Positions 1 to 6,309 of a stretch of 9,106 bases of DNA are shown here, one piece after another (the first letter of the stretch is position 1; each line of letters begins with the position of its first letter). Location: contig JADGPV010000014.1 in assembly GCA_017882245.1 (NCBI GenBank), positions 1 through 9,106 of the forward strand. Reading direction: 5' to 3'. The stretch comes from Bacteroidales bacterium. GTDB lineage: Bacteria; Bacteroidota; Bacteroidia; Bacteroidales; VadinHA17. The translations under genes were made by a program, and so were the position numbers. The notes under the pieces were generated by a model, which worked only from the letters and a program-made list of their open reading frames with translations, searched no databases and was not told the origin of the DNA.

Positions 1-225
1 ATTGACAAAGAGACATATATAAATCTGCCGGTTTTTAACCTGAGCATCCCCGCATCTGTACCTGGCGTGCCTGATGGACTGCTTGATCCGCGTAAGGCAT
101 GGGGCAGCGGCGAGAAGTGGGACAAAGCAGCAAGGGGCCTGGCTGAAAAATTCATACAGAACTTCGGTAAATTCACATCAAACACCGAAACGGCAAAACT
201 TGTATCTTCGGGTCCTGAGCTGTAA
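1..225 (+). CDS. pckA: Phosphoenolpyruvate carboxykinase (ATP), C-terminal 74 residues (5' end outside window)
   Basis: The frame is open from base 1 to the TAA at 223-225. It encodes a tail with FNLSIPASVPGVPDGLLDPR, then W-x(5)-A-x(3)-LAEKFIQNFGKF and a final SSGPEL. This matches the C-terminus of bacterial ATP-dependent PEP carboxykinase as I know it: FNL-IP..PGV...LDPR, a helix ending in F..NF.K, and a GP-L end. The enzyme converts oxaloacetate and ATP to PEP, CO2 and ADP in the cytosol, which is gluconeogenic. In many anaerobic Bacteroidota it runs in the reverse, carboxylating direction toward succinate. The catalytic P-loop and metal site lie upstream of the window and cannot be checked. 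plsY begins 10 bp after the stop with no hairpin between, so cotranscription is likely. The identification rests on this tail alone. Confidence 0.9.
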   Translation: MDKETYINLPVFNLSIPASVPGVPDGLLDPRKAWGSGEKWDKAARGLAEKFIQNFGKFTSNTETAKLVSSGPEL

Positions 226-235
226 CTTAAAATAA

Positions 236-868
236 ATGGTTATATCCCTAACTGTTATTGCTTTGATACTGTCTTATCTTGCCGGATCCATACCCTCAGC
301 GGTATGGGCAGGAAAACTCTTTCACGGTATAGACATCAGGGAGCATGGAAGCGGTAACGCAGGAGCCACAAACACGATCAGGATCCTGGGCTGGAAGACC
401 GGCATCCCTGTACTGATCTTTGACTTAGCCAAAGGATGGCTTGCCACCTCCCTCCCTCTCTTCTTCAAGGCCGCCCCTGAGGGATCGTCACAGATGATGA
501 CACTGCAGATCGCATGTGGAATTGCCGCAATTACAGGTCATGTTTTCCCTGTCTTTGCAGGCTTCCGGGGCGGCAAAGGGGTGGCTACAACATCCGGCGT
601 GTTGCTCTCACTGCACCCATTCCTGACACTGACATGTGCAGGAATCTTTCTGGTAGTACTGCTGATATCCAGGTATGTATCTCTCAGCTCAATAATTGCG
701 GGAATAATGTTCCCTGTCCTGCTCATGACTGTATTCCACACCCCGTCACTTCTGTTCAGGATCTTCTCGATAGTGATCGCCTTAGCACTGCTAGTGACCC
801 ACAGAAAGAACATTGGAAGACTTTTCAGGGGCGAAGAGAAGAAATTCATAAAACTGAAAAAGAGCTGA
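236..868 (+). CDS. plsY: Acyl-phosphate:glycerol-3-phosphate acyltransferase PlsY
   Basis: This integral membrane enzyme transfers the acyl group from acyl-phosphate (made by PlsX) to glycerol-3-phosphate. It yields lysophosphatidate, the first step of phospholipid synthesis in most bacteria. The 210 residues fit the family length. Visible PlsY signatures are a hydrophobic N-terminus with GSIPSA (17-22), the loop GSGNAGATNTIR (38-49), the second motif GHVFPVFAGFRGGKGVAT (101-118), and the third motif THRKNIGRLFRGEE (188-201). These three conserved cytoplasmic motifs line the active site in the family. About five hydrophobic segments surround them (roughly 3-23, 52-75, 85-110, 120-145 and 150-187), followed by a Lys-rich tail. 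The ATG at 236 is preceded by an A/T-rich stretch with no Shine-Dalgarno, usual for Bacteroidota. It sits 10 bp behind pckA. A weak bulged hairpin without a T-run lies around 877-896; I do not call it a terminator. Confidence 0.96.
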   Translation: MVISLTVIALILSYLAGSIPSAVWAGKLFHGIDIREHGSGNAGATNTIRILGWKTGIPVLIFDLAKGWLATSLPLFFKAAPEGSSQMMTLQIACGIAAITGHVFPVFAGFRGGKGVATTSGVLLSLHPFLTLTCAGIFLVVLLISRYVSLSSIIAGIMFPVLLMTVFHTPSLLFRIFSIVIALALLVTHRKNIGRLFRGEEKKFIKLKKS

Positions 869-1006
869 CGTTTTCCCGGCTTTTATCAGCCTGGCAATAC
901 CCTTCAGGTGTGATTTAAAATGTGAAATTACCTGATCTCAAAATCTAAATAATTATGCTAATTTTACGGCCCTGTAAACTACAGTAGTAACTAATATAAA
1001 ACTGAA

Positions 1007-1582
1007 ATGGAAGGTATTAAAGGAACACGCACGGAGAAGAATCTCCTGAAGGCATTCGCAGGTGAATCACAGGCAAAGAACCGGTATGAGTTTGCATCAA
1101 AAGTAGCAAAGGAAGAAGGATACGAACAGATAGCTGCCATTTTCCTTGAAACAGCAATGCAGGAACAGCAGCATGCAAAACGTTTCTTCAAATTCCTTGA
1201 AGGAGGCATGCTGGAGATCACGGCATCATACCCTGCCGGCAAGATATCCACCACCAGCGATAACCTTACAGCTGCAGCAGCAGGCGAGCATGAAGAGTGG
1301 TCACTGCTTTATCCGGATTTCGCCAAAGTGGCGGAAGAAGAAGGCTTCAAGGAGATCGCCACTGCATTCAAGGCTATCACTTCCGTCGAGAAGGTTCATG
1401 AAGACAGGTACAGGAAGCTCCTGGCCAATGTCATGGGCAACAAGGTGTTTGAGCGCGATGAAAAAGTCTTCTGGTATTGCCGCAAATGCGGATATGTTCA
1501 CTTTGGAACGAAGCCATTGAAAAATTGCCCGGCTTGCCTGCATCCCTTCTCATACACTGAGATCTTCTCCGAAAACTATTGA
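1007..1582 (+). CDS. rbr: Rubrerythrin (diiron ferritin-like domain plus C-terminal rubredoxin)
   Basis: Rubrerythrin is a cytoplasmic non-haem iron peroxidase that reduces hydrogen peroxide in anaerobes and microaerophiles, taking electrons through its rubredoxin domain. The 191 residues show both parts. The N-terminal four-helix bundle carries the complete expected diiron set: E20 in AGESQA, E53 and H56 in EQQH, E94 and E97 in GEHEEW, and E128 and H131 in EKVH. The C-terminal rubredoxin-like site has C158-x2-C161-G and C174-x2-C177, enough to hold one Fe(SCys)4 centre. No ligand is missing, so it should be active. The ATG at 1007 has no Shine-Dalgarno. The 138-bp gap upstream probably holds its promoter; the closest -7-like match is TAATTTTA at 959-966, one base off the TAnnTTTG consensus, and I see no good -33 partner. 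The nitroreductase gene follows 17 bp downstream, suggesting a redox-stress operon. Confidence 0.97.
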   Translation: MEGIKGTRTEKNLLKAFAGESQAKNRYEFASKVAKEEGYEQIAAIFLETAMQEQQHAKRFFKFLEGGMLEITASYPAGKISTTSDNLTAAAAGEHEEWSLLYPDFAKVAEEEGFKEIATAFKAITSVEKVHEDRYRKLLANVMGNKVFERDEKVFWYCRKCGYVHFGTKPLKNCPACLHPFSYTEIFSENY

Positions 1583-1599
1583 TCATACTGTTCAGAGAA

Positions 1600-2151
1600 A
1601 TGACTGATGGTCAGGGGATGCTCGAACTGATGAGTATCAGACAGAGCGAGAGGAGATATATCGATAAACCTGTCGAGAAGGAGAAGATTGAAAGAATAGC
1701 AGAGGCCGGCAGACTGTCACCTTCGGCATGCAATGGACAGCCGTGGAGGTTCATCGTGGTTGATGAGCCTGCCCTACGACTTGATGTGGCGGCCGCTACA
1801 GAATCAAAGGTGCTGAATATGAATAGCTTTGTACGCCAGGCTCCTGTTCTGATCGTAATTGTCAGGGAGAAATCCAACTTCTCATCCAGGGCAGGCGACA
1901 AGCTAAAAAGCAGGGATTATTCTCTGATCGACATTGGTATAGCAACGGCTTCAATGGCATACCAGGCTACTGCGGAAGGGCTTGGCACGTGCATTATCGG
2001 CTGGTTTGACGAAAAGAAGATCAAAGAAATTCTTGGGATACCCAAATCAAAGAAGGTTGAGCTTGTGCTCTCTGTGGGTTATACTGAAAATACGCTCAGG
2101 AAAAAGACACGCAAACCCAGTTCGGAAATTGTATCCCACAACAGGTACTAA
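1600..2151 (+). CDS. Nitroreductase-family flavoprotein
   Basis: This is an FMN-dependent NAD(P)H oxidoreductase of the nitroreductase fold; the physiological substrate cannot be read from sequence. With the ATG at 1600 it has 183 residues. Visible family features are the N-terminal basic phosphate-binding segment RQSERRY (14-20), the FMN-contacting SACNGQPWRF (42-51), the helix with DIGIA, and the GLGTCIIGWF segment (127-136) followed by IPKSKK. A basic RKKTRKP tail follows. Start choice is uncertain. A TTG at 1579 would overlap the rubrerythrin stop and adds a non-homologous leader; ATG 1600 and ATG 1618 are both in frame, and 1618 places MLEL directly ahead of the conserved RQSERRY, as is common in this family. 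It lies 17 bp behind rubrerythrin and is probably cotranscribed. Downstream it meets the convergent aminotransferase gene across a GC-rich palindromic element. Confidence 0.9.
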   Translation: MTDGQGMLELMSIRQSERRYIDKPVEKEKIERIAEAGRLSPSACNGQPWRFIVVDEPALRLDVAAATESKVLNMNSFVRQAPVLIVIVREKSNFSSRAGDKLKSRDYSLIDIGIATASMAYQATAEGLGTCIIGWFDEKKIKEILGIPKSKKVELVLSVGYTENTLRKKTRKPSSEIVSHNRY

Positions 2152-2182
2152 GAATCCTTTTGATTAATAACAAATTATAGCT

Positions 2183-2231
2183 CTCCCCCTCCCAAGGGGG
2201 AGTATCCCGGCCAAAGGTCGGGGGGAGGGGG
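2183..2231. repeat. GC-rich palindromic element (two nested hairpins) in a convergent gap
   Basis: The element lies between the ends of the nitroreductase and aminotransferase genes. It can fold in two ways. As two hairpins: CTCCCCC (2183-2189) with GGGGGAG (2196-2202), a 7-bp perfect stem; then CCCGGCC (2206-2212) with GGTCGGG (2216-2222), a 7-bp stem with one G-T pair and loop AAA. As one long structure: CCCCCTCCC (2185-2193) with GGGAGGGGG (2223-2231), enclosing the second hairpin. No clean T-run follows on either strand (the minus side reads into A/T-mixed sequence), so it is not a textbook intrinsic terminator, though it could stop or stabilise transcripts from both sides. Its GC richness stands out against the A/T-rich flanks. 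It resembles the dispersed intergenic palindromes often met in Bacteroidota genomes; only one copy is in this window, so repeat status is inferred. Confidence 0.6.
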
Positions 2232-2249
2232 TTAGTACACTTTACACTA

Positions 2250-3446
2250 TTATTTTAATTTCCCCAGCGCCTCCTTTATCCTGCGGACAGCCTCGGTTAT
2301 CTTTTCATCAGATGTTGCATATGATATCCTGACGCAGTTTACAGCCCCGAAGGCGCTCCCGCTTACCAGCGCCACCCGTGCTTCACTGAGGAGAAATAAT
2401 GTAAGGTCGTCAGCGTTGTTTATCACTTTTCCTTCAAAGCTTTTTCCAAAGAATGACGATACCTCAGGCATGACGTAGAATGCACCCTGAGGTACCCTGA
2501 CTTTCAGCCCTGGTACATCATTCAGAAGCCTGCAGATCAGATCCCGGCGGCGAAGGAAAGCTTCGCGCATCATTTCCCTCGAATTACTTTTGGAGGTTAT
2601 CGCTGCCAGAGCCGCCCTTTGAGCGATCGAACAGGCGCCGGAGGTAAATTGTCCCTGCAGCTTATTGCATGCCTTTGCCAGCCATAACGGAGCCCCCATG
2701 TAACCGATCCTCCATCCCGTCATGGCGTATCCTTTGGAAACACCATTGACAGTGGCAACCCTGTCAGCAACAGATGTGAATGTGGCCAGGCTTGTATGTG
2801 TTCCTGAAAAGGTAATGTGTTCATAGATCTCGTCTGATATGATCAGCACCTGAGAATGTTTCTCCAGAACCTTCACCAGCGCTGCCATCTCCTCTCTTGT
2901 ATAAACCATCCCTGTCGGATTGGACGGGGAATTGAAGATCAGCACACGGGTCTTTGGTGTCATGGCCTTTTCAAGCTGGTCAGGAGTGACTTTAAAATCA
3001 CTTTCTATTGTGGTTTCTATAATTATCGGCTTCCCTTCCGAAAAGATGATCTGGTCGAGATAACTGACCCAGTATGGAGCAAGAAGGATGACCTCATCAC
3101 CCGGATCAACCACTGAAAGAAGAATATTGATAAGAGTATGCTTGCCTCCGGCGGAGACGATGACCTGTTCAGGTGAGTAATCAAGACCATTCTCCTCACT
3201 GAATTTCCTGGATATGGCCTGCCTGAGGTCTGTATAACCAGGTACGGGCGGATAGAAAGAAAAGTTCTCATCTATCGCCTTTTTGGCTGCTTCCTTGATG
3301 TCATCAGGGGTAAAGAAATCAGGCTCCCCCAGGCTCAGGCTTATGACATCTATACCCTGCTCCTTCAGCTCACGACTCTTCTGGGCCATTGCCAGTGTCT
3401 GTGATACCGATAACGACTGAACTCTCCTGGAAATATGCTCCATCAT
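2250..3446 (-). CDS. Pyridoxal-phosphate aspartate aminotransferase, class I fold (subgroup Ib type)
   Basis: This cytoplasmic PLP enzyme most likely interconverts aspartate and 2-oxoglutarate with oxaloacetate and glutamate. The 398 residues match the bacterial Ib subgroup. Visible active-site elements are the N-terminal LSLGEPDFFTP (37-47), SAGGKHTL (98-105), APYW (123-126, aromatic stacking on PLP), NSPSNPTG (172-179, N176), SDEIYEH (204-210, D205 and Y208), the Schiff-base lysine K238 in NGVSKGYAMTGWRIGY with R246, and CVRISYA (371-377) with R373 for the substrate alpha-carboxylate. All are intact. The exact amino-acid preference is not certain; some homologues also act on prephenate or aromatic acids. 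Two ATGs in tandem (3446 and 3443) can start it. A minus-strand -7-like box TAAATTTG at 3482-3489 lies about 36 bp upstream. The stop faces the nitroreductase gene across the palindrome at 2183-2231. Confidence 0.93.
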   Translation of the reverse strand: MMEHISRRVQSLSVSQTLAMAQKSRELKEQGIDVISLSLGEPDFFTPDDIKEAAKKAIDENFSFYPPVPGYTDLRQAISRKFSEENGLDYSPEQVIVSAGGKHTLINILLSVVDPGDEVILLAPYWVSYLDQIIFSEGKPIIIETTIESDFKVTPDQLEKAMTPKTRVLIFNSPSNPTGMVYTREEMAALVKVLEKHSQVLIISDEIYEHITFSGTHTSLATFTSVADRVATVNGVSKGYAMTGWRIGYMGAPLWLAKACNKLQGQFTSGACSIAQRAALAAITSKSNSREMMREAFLRRRDLICRLLNDVPGLKVRVPQGAFYVMPEVSSFFGKSFEGKVINNADDLTLFLLSEARVALVSGSAFGAVNCVRISYATSDEKITEAVRRIKEALGKLK

Positions 3447-3481
3447 GCTTGGTATTTGTTTTTTTAAAAGTGTGAACAGCT

Positions 3482-3489
3482 CAAATTTA
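3482..3489 (-). promoter_or_regulatory. Candidate Bacteroidota -7 box for the aspartate aminotransferase gene
   Basis: Reading on the minus strand this is TAAATTTG, an exact match to the Bacteroidota primary-sigma -7 consensus TAnnTTTG. It sits 36 bp ahead of the ATG at 3446, which would give a leader of about 30 nt. The expected TTTG around 20 bp further upstream is only a TTTTC-type tract, so the -33 half is weak. In this A/T-rich gap a chance match is possible. Confidence 0.4.
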
Positions 3490-3599
3490 ACTTTTATAAG
3501 TGAAAAAGAAAAGCGTTTATAACACTCACACCGTCGTTTATCCGCCTTTGATAAAAATGATTAATTTGCAGGTCATAATCCGTCCAATACACTAAAGAC

Positions 3600-4124
3600 A
3601 TGGAAACATTTTACGACATACTGAAGATCACCCTCCCGGCCCTGCTGGTGATGATCACTGCCTGGCTGGTAATACGCCATATGCTGCAGGATGATCAGGA
3701 CAGAAGAAGGCAGGATCTCCTGCTTCAGACCGTCAAAACGATCACCCCTGTAAAGTTACAGGCATATGAGAGGATCGTACTGTTCCTGGAGCGTATATCT
3801 CCTGAATCGCTCATCATGCGTACGGCAAAACCGGATATGACAGCAATGCAGCTTCACTCAGCTCTGATCAGCAATATCCGGAGTGAGTTCGAGCATAACC
3901 TCTCTCAGCAGATCTACATGAGCAATGAAGCGTGGGAGATGGTAAAGAATGCAAAGGGAACGGTTGTCAGGGTCATAAACACCATAGCCACACAGCTCCC
4001 TCCCACTGCTACCGGCCAGGAGCTCTCACGATCCCTGATCGAGGAGGTCATGGATATGGATACAGAGCCGTGCCGTGCTGCATTGAATTTCGTGAAGGCG
4101 GAACTGGGACGGATTATGATGTAG
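3600..4124 (+). CDS. Conserved protein of unknown function with one N-terminal membrane helix (DUF7935-like)
   Basis: The function is unknown. The 174 residues begin with a single hydrophobic helix (about 8-27, LKITLPALLVMITAWLVIRH) with no signal-peptidase site. An acidic then basic stretch follows, DDQDRRRQD (31-39), so the protein is probably membrane-anchored with the remaining ~145 residues in the cytosol. That part looks all-helical, with the segment LQAYERIVLFLERISPESLIMR (54-75), then NIRSEFEHNLSQQIYMSNEAWEMVKNAK in the middle and a C-terminal helix. This pattern resembles a small family that I recall from Bacteroidota as DUF7935; the name is from memory and was not checked. Phosphate-binding, metal or catalytic motifs are not evident. 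It starts at ATG 3600 with no Shine-Dalgarno, is transcribed alone, diverges from the aminotransferase and converges on htpG. The stop TAG (4122-4124) lies inside a strong palindrome. Confidence 0.8.
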   Translation: METFYDILKITLPALLVMITAWLVIRHMLQDDQDRRRQDLLLQTVKTITPVKLQAYERIVLFLERISPESLIMRTAKPDMTAMQLHSALISNIRSEFEHNLSQQIYMSNEAWEMVKNAKGTVVRVINTIATQLPPTATGQELSRSLIEEVMDMDTEPCRAALNFVKAELGRIMM

Positions 4125-4149
4125 CCACGCCCTTGGAGGGCGTCGCTAC
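4121..4149. repeat. Strong palindrome at the convergent gene junction, overlapping a stop codon
   Basis: The arms GTAGCcACGCCC (4121-4132) and GGGCGTcGCTAC (4138-4149) pair at 11 of 12 positions, with a single C-C mismatch and a TTGGA loop. The stop codon of the upstream membrane-protein gene is in the left arm, and htpG ends 27 bp beyond on the other strand. No T-run follows on either side, so a canonical intrinsic terminator is not supported. It could act as a bidirectional Rho-assisted stop, an mRNA 3'-end stabiliser, or be one copy of a dispersed intergenic palindrome. Only one copy is seen here. Confidence 0.6.
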
Positions 4150-4175
4150 GTGCTGCCTAAAGAAGAAGATTCTAT

Positions 4176-6227
4176 TTATAGAAGGGAAATGCTGCGTCTT
4201 ACAAACGCTGAGAGCGCCTCGCCCTTTAACATGTTGTTTGCCAGCATCGCCAGATCAACGATCTGACGCACAGCCTGATGATCATTACCAAAACCCGTCA
4301 GTAAGGTTTTCCTCTTCTCCTCAAGCTGTTTCAGGTCACCCTTCAGCTTTTCCAGGTCATCCTTCTCGAACGAGGATATCTCCTCGGGTTTCTTTTTGCC
4401 GTGCTCCTTCTCCATGAAATCAACCTCGACCTTTGTCTTATCAATGCCTGCACTGTTCTTCCTTAGCTCCTCGGCGTGTTCCTTGTCGAGCTCCTCCGCC
4501 AGTGTGATGGCCAGGGGATGATTAGTATTAAGCACAAGGTCGTAGCTGTCAGGCATCTCTCCGTAGAACGAGTACCCTCCGCCAAACTGTGACATATCCT
4601 TCATCCTGCGCATGAACTCACTCTGGGTAATGATGAGTGGGAGATCGTTTTCATCAAGGCTCTCAGCCCTGACCTGGAAGTGTGCCTTATCACTGTCAGC
4701 CACCTGGCTGCGGAACACCTGTGTCAGATCATCAGACTGGGTTTTTGTAAGCTTTGAATCATGCTTTTCTTCTTTCTTTATGAGGTTGTCAATGACATCG
4801 CTGTCAACCCTTAAATACCTGGAATTCTGATCCTTTGATTCCAGAGTGTTGATAAGGTGCGTGTCAAGCTGACCGTCAAGGACAATTACGTCATATCCCT
4901 TCTCCGAAGCTTTGGAGATATAAGTATGCTGGGCAACGGCATCTGTGGTATAGAGGTGTATCAGAGCCTTATTCTTGTCGGTCTGGTTCTCCTTTATGAA
5001 CTTATCGTATTCATCAAGAGTGAAGTACTTTCCTGAAGTGTTCTTATACAAGGCAAATTTTGACGCTTTCTCAAAGAACTTTTCTTCAGTGATCATACCA
5101 TACTCTATGAAGAGTTTAAGGTCATCCCACTTCTTCTCAAAGTTCTCCCTGTCTTTCTTGAAGATATCTGCCAGGCGGTCTGCGACTTTCTTTGTGATGT
5201 GGCTCGAGATCTTCTTGACATTGGAATCACTCTGCAGGTAACTCCGTGATACATTCAGAGGAATATCAGGTGAATCAATCACGCCGTGAAGCAGTGTCAG
5301 GAAGTCAGGGACAATTCCTTCGACAGAATCAGTAACGAATACCTGGTTGCAGTAGAGTTGTATCTTGTTCTTCTGTATCTCAAAGTTATTGCGGATTTTC
5401 GGGAAATAGAGAATTCCGGTCAGTTTGAACGGGTAATCGACGTTAAGGTGAATGTGGAAGAGCGGATCTTCGCCCATCGGATAGAGCTGGTGGTAAAACT
5501 TAACATAATCCTCATCCTTCAGATCAGCTGGCTTGCGGGTCCATGCGGGATTGGTGTCGTTGATTATCTTCGGTTTGCCGGTATCAGCCATCTTGCCGTC
5601 TTTCCACTCCTTCTCATTGCCGAATTGCACCTCTACGGGCAGAAAGCTGCAATACTTCTTCAGGAGCGTTTCAATACGGCTCTCTTCCAGGAACTCTTTT
5701 GACTCCTTATCGAGGTGCAGAATCACATCAGTTCCTCTTTCAGCTCTTGCTGCTTCTTCTATTGAATATTCAGGACTTCCGTCGCAGGTCCATTTCACTG
5801 TGTGTACGTTCTCATCGTATGATTTCGATATTACTTCCACTTTATCAGAAACCATGAATGATGAATAGAACCCCAGTCCGAACTGTCCAATCAGACCGCT
5901 GGTTTGGTCTTTATACTTGTCGAGAAACTCGTTGGCGCTGGAGAAAGCTATCTGGTTGAGATACTTATCAATTTCTTCAGCACTCATGCCAATGCCGTTG
6001 TCCGACACTGTTATCGTTTTCTTCTTCGGATCGACGTTTACCTTTATCCGCAACTCTCCGAGTTCTCCCTTGAAATCACCCGCTGAAGAGAGTGTCTTCA
6101 GCTTCTGTATTGCATCTGCCGCGTTTGAAACCAGTTCCCTGAGGAAAATCTCATGATCTGAGTATAGGAACTTTTTAATGATAGGAAAAATGTTCTCTGT
6201 AGTAACTCCAATTTTACCCTTTTCCAT
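4176..6227 (-). CDS. htpG: Molecular chaperone HtpG (bacterial Hsp90)
   Basis: HtpG is a cytosolic dimeric ATP-dependent chaperone for late-stage folding of client proteins. The N-terminal GHKL ATPase domain shows E31 and N35 in FLRELVSNAADA, D76 in SDNGIGM (75-81), the lid motif GQFGLGFYSSF (114-124) and GTD (165-167). The middle domain (about 225-490) has the conserved NPAW segment, YCNQVFVTD (292-300) and PLNVSRSYLQ (323-332), whose R328 corresponds to the arginine that contacts ATP gamma-phosphate. The C-terminal dimerisation region follows. At 683 residues it is longer than the about 624 of E. coli HtpG; the extra length includes a charged, probably coiled-coil stretch near 600-645, a pattern I associate with Bacteroidota HtpG. 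It starts at ATG 6227 behind A/T-rich sequence. The class III aminotransferase ends 82 bp upstream on the same strand, with a small hairpin between. No CIRCE-type operator was seen. Confidence 0.98.
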   Translation of the reverse strand: MEKGKIGVTTENIFPIIKKFLYSDHEIFLRELVSNAADAIQKLKTLSSAGDFKGELGELRIKVNVDPKKKTITVSDNGIGMSAEEIDKYLNQIAFSSANEFLDKYKDQTSGLIGQFGLGFYSSFMVSDKVEVISKSYDENVHTVKWTCDGSPEYSIEEAARAERGTDVILHLDKESKEFLEESRIETLLKKYCSFLPVEVQFGNEKEWKDGKMADTGKPKIINDTNPAWTRKPADLKDEDYVKFYHQLYPMGEDPLFHIHLNVDYPFKLTGILYFPKIRNNFEIQKNKIQLYCNQVFVTDSVEGIVPDFLTLLHGVIDSPDIPLNVSRSYLQSDSNVKKISSHITKKVADRLADIFKKDRENFEKKWDDLKLFIEYGMITEEKFFEKASKFALYKNTSGKYFTLDEYDKFIKENQTDKNKALIHLYTTDAVAQHTYISKASEKGYDVIVLDGQLDTHLINTLESKDQNSRYLRVDSDVIDNLIKKEEKHDSKLTKTQSDDLTQVFRSQVADSDKAHFQVRAESLDENDLPLIITQSEFMRRMKDMSQFGGGYSFYGEMPDSYDLVLNTNHPLAITLAEELDKEHAEELRKNSAGIDKTKVEVDFMEKEHGKKKPEEISSFEKDDLEKLKGDLKQLEEKRKTLLTGFGNDHQAVRQIVDLAMLANNMLKGEALSAFVRRSISLL

Positions 6228-6289
6228 AATATATAGTTTTCTTGATTATCCAGCCCACGATCTCCAAAGCGCGTGCCGCAGCATCAAAT

Positions 6290-6304
6290 CTGACAGAGTG
6301 TCAG
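6290..6304 (-). promoter_or_regulatory. Perfect 6-bp inverted repeat in the aminotransferase-htpG gap
   Basis: CTGACA (6290-6295) and TGTCAG (6299-6304) form a perfect inverted repeat with a GAG spacer. On the minus strand it begins 5 nt after the aminotransferase stop (6310-6312) and lies about 63-77 bp ahead of htpG. It is followed by ATTTGATG and not by a T-run, so it would be a weak terminator at most. It could equally be an operator or an mRNA hairpin. A minus-strand CAGATTTG at 6285-6292, one base from the -7 consensus, overlaps it and could be the htpG promoter core; no convincing -33 element accompanies it. Confidence 0.35.
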
Positions 6305-6309
6305 TCGGC

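Noticed and set aside
877..896. Hairpin after plsY as a terminator
   Set aside because: The stem is short and bulged (CCGGCT with AGCCTGG) and no T-run follows.
1579..1599. TTG start for the nitroreductase overlapping the rubrerythrin stop
   Set aside because: The added residues have no counterpart in the family and two in-frame ATGs lie closer to the conserved N-terminal motif.
5286..5702. Plus-strand open frame of 138 codons inside htpG, and similar antisense frames in the window
   Set aside because: It is fully antisense to the conserved HtpG middle and ATPase domains; it is a shadow of a real gene with no independent support.
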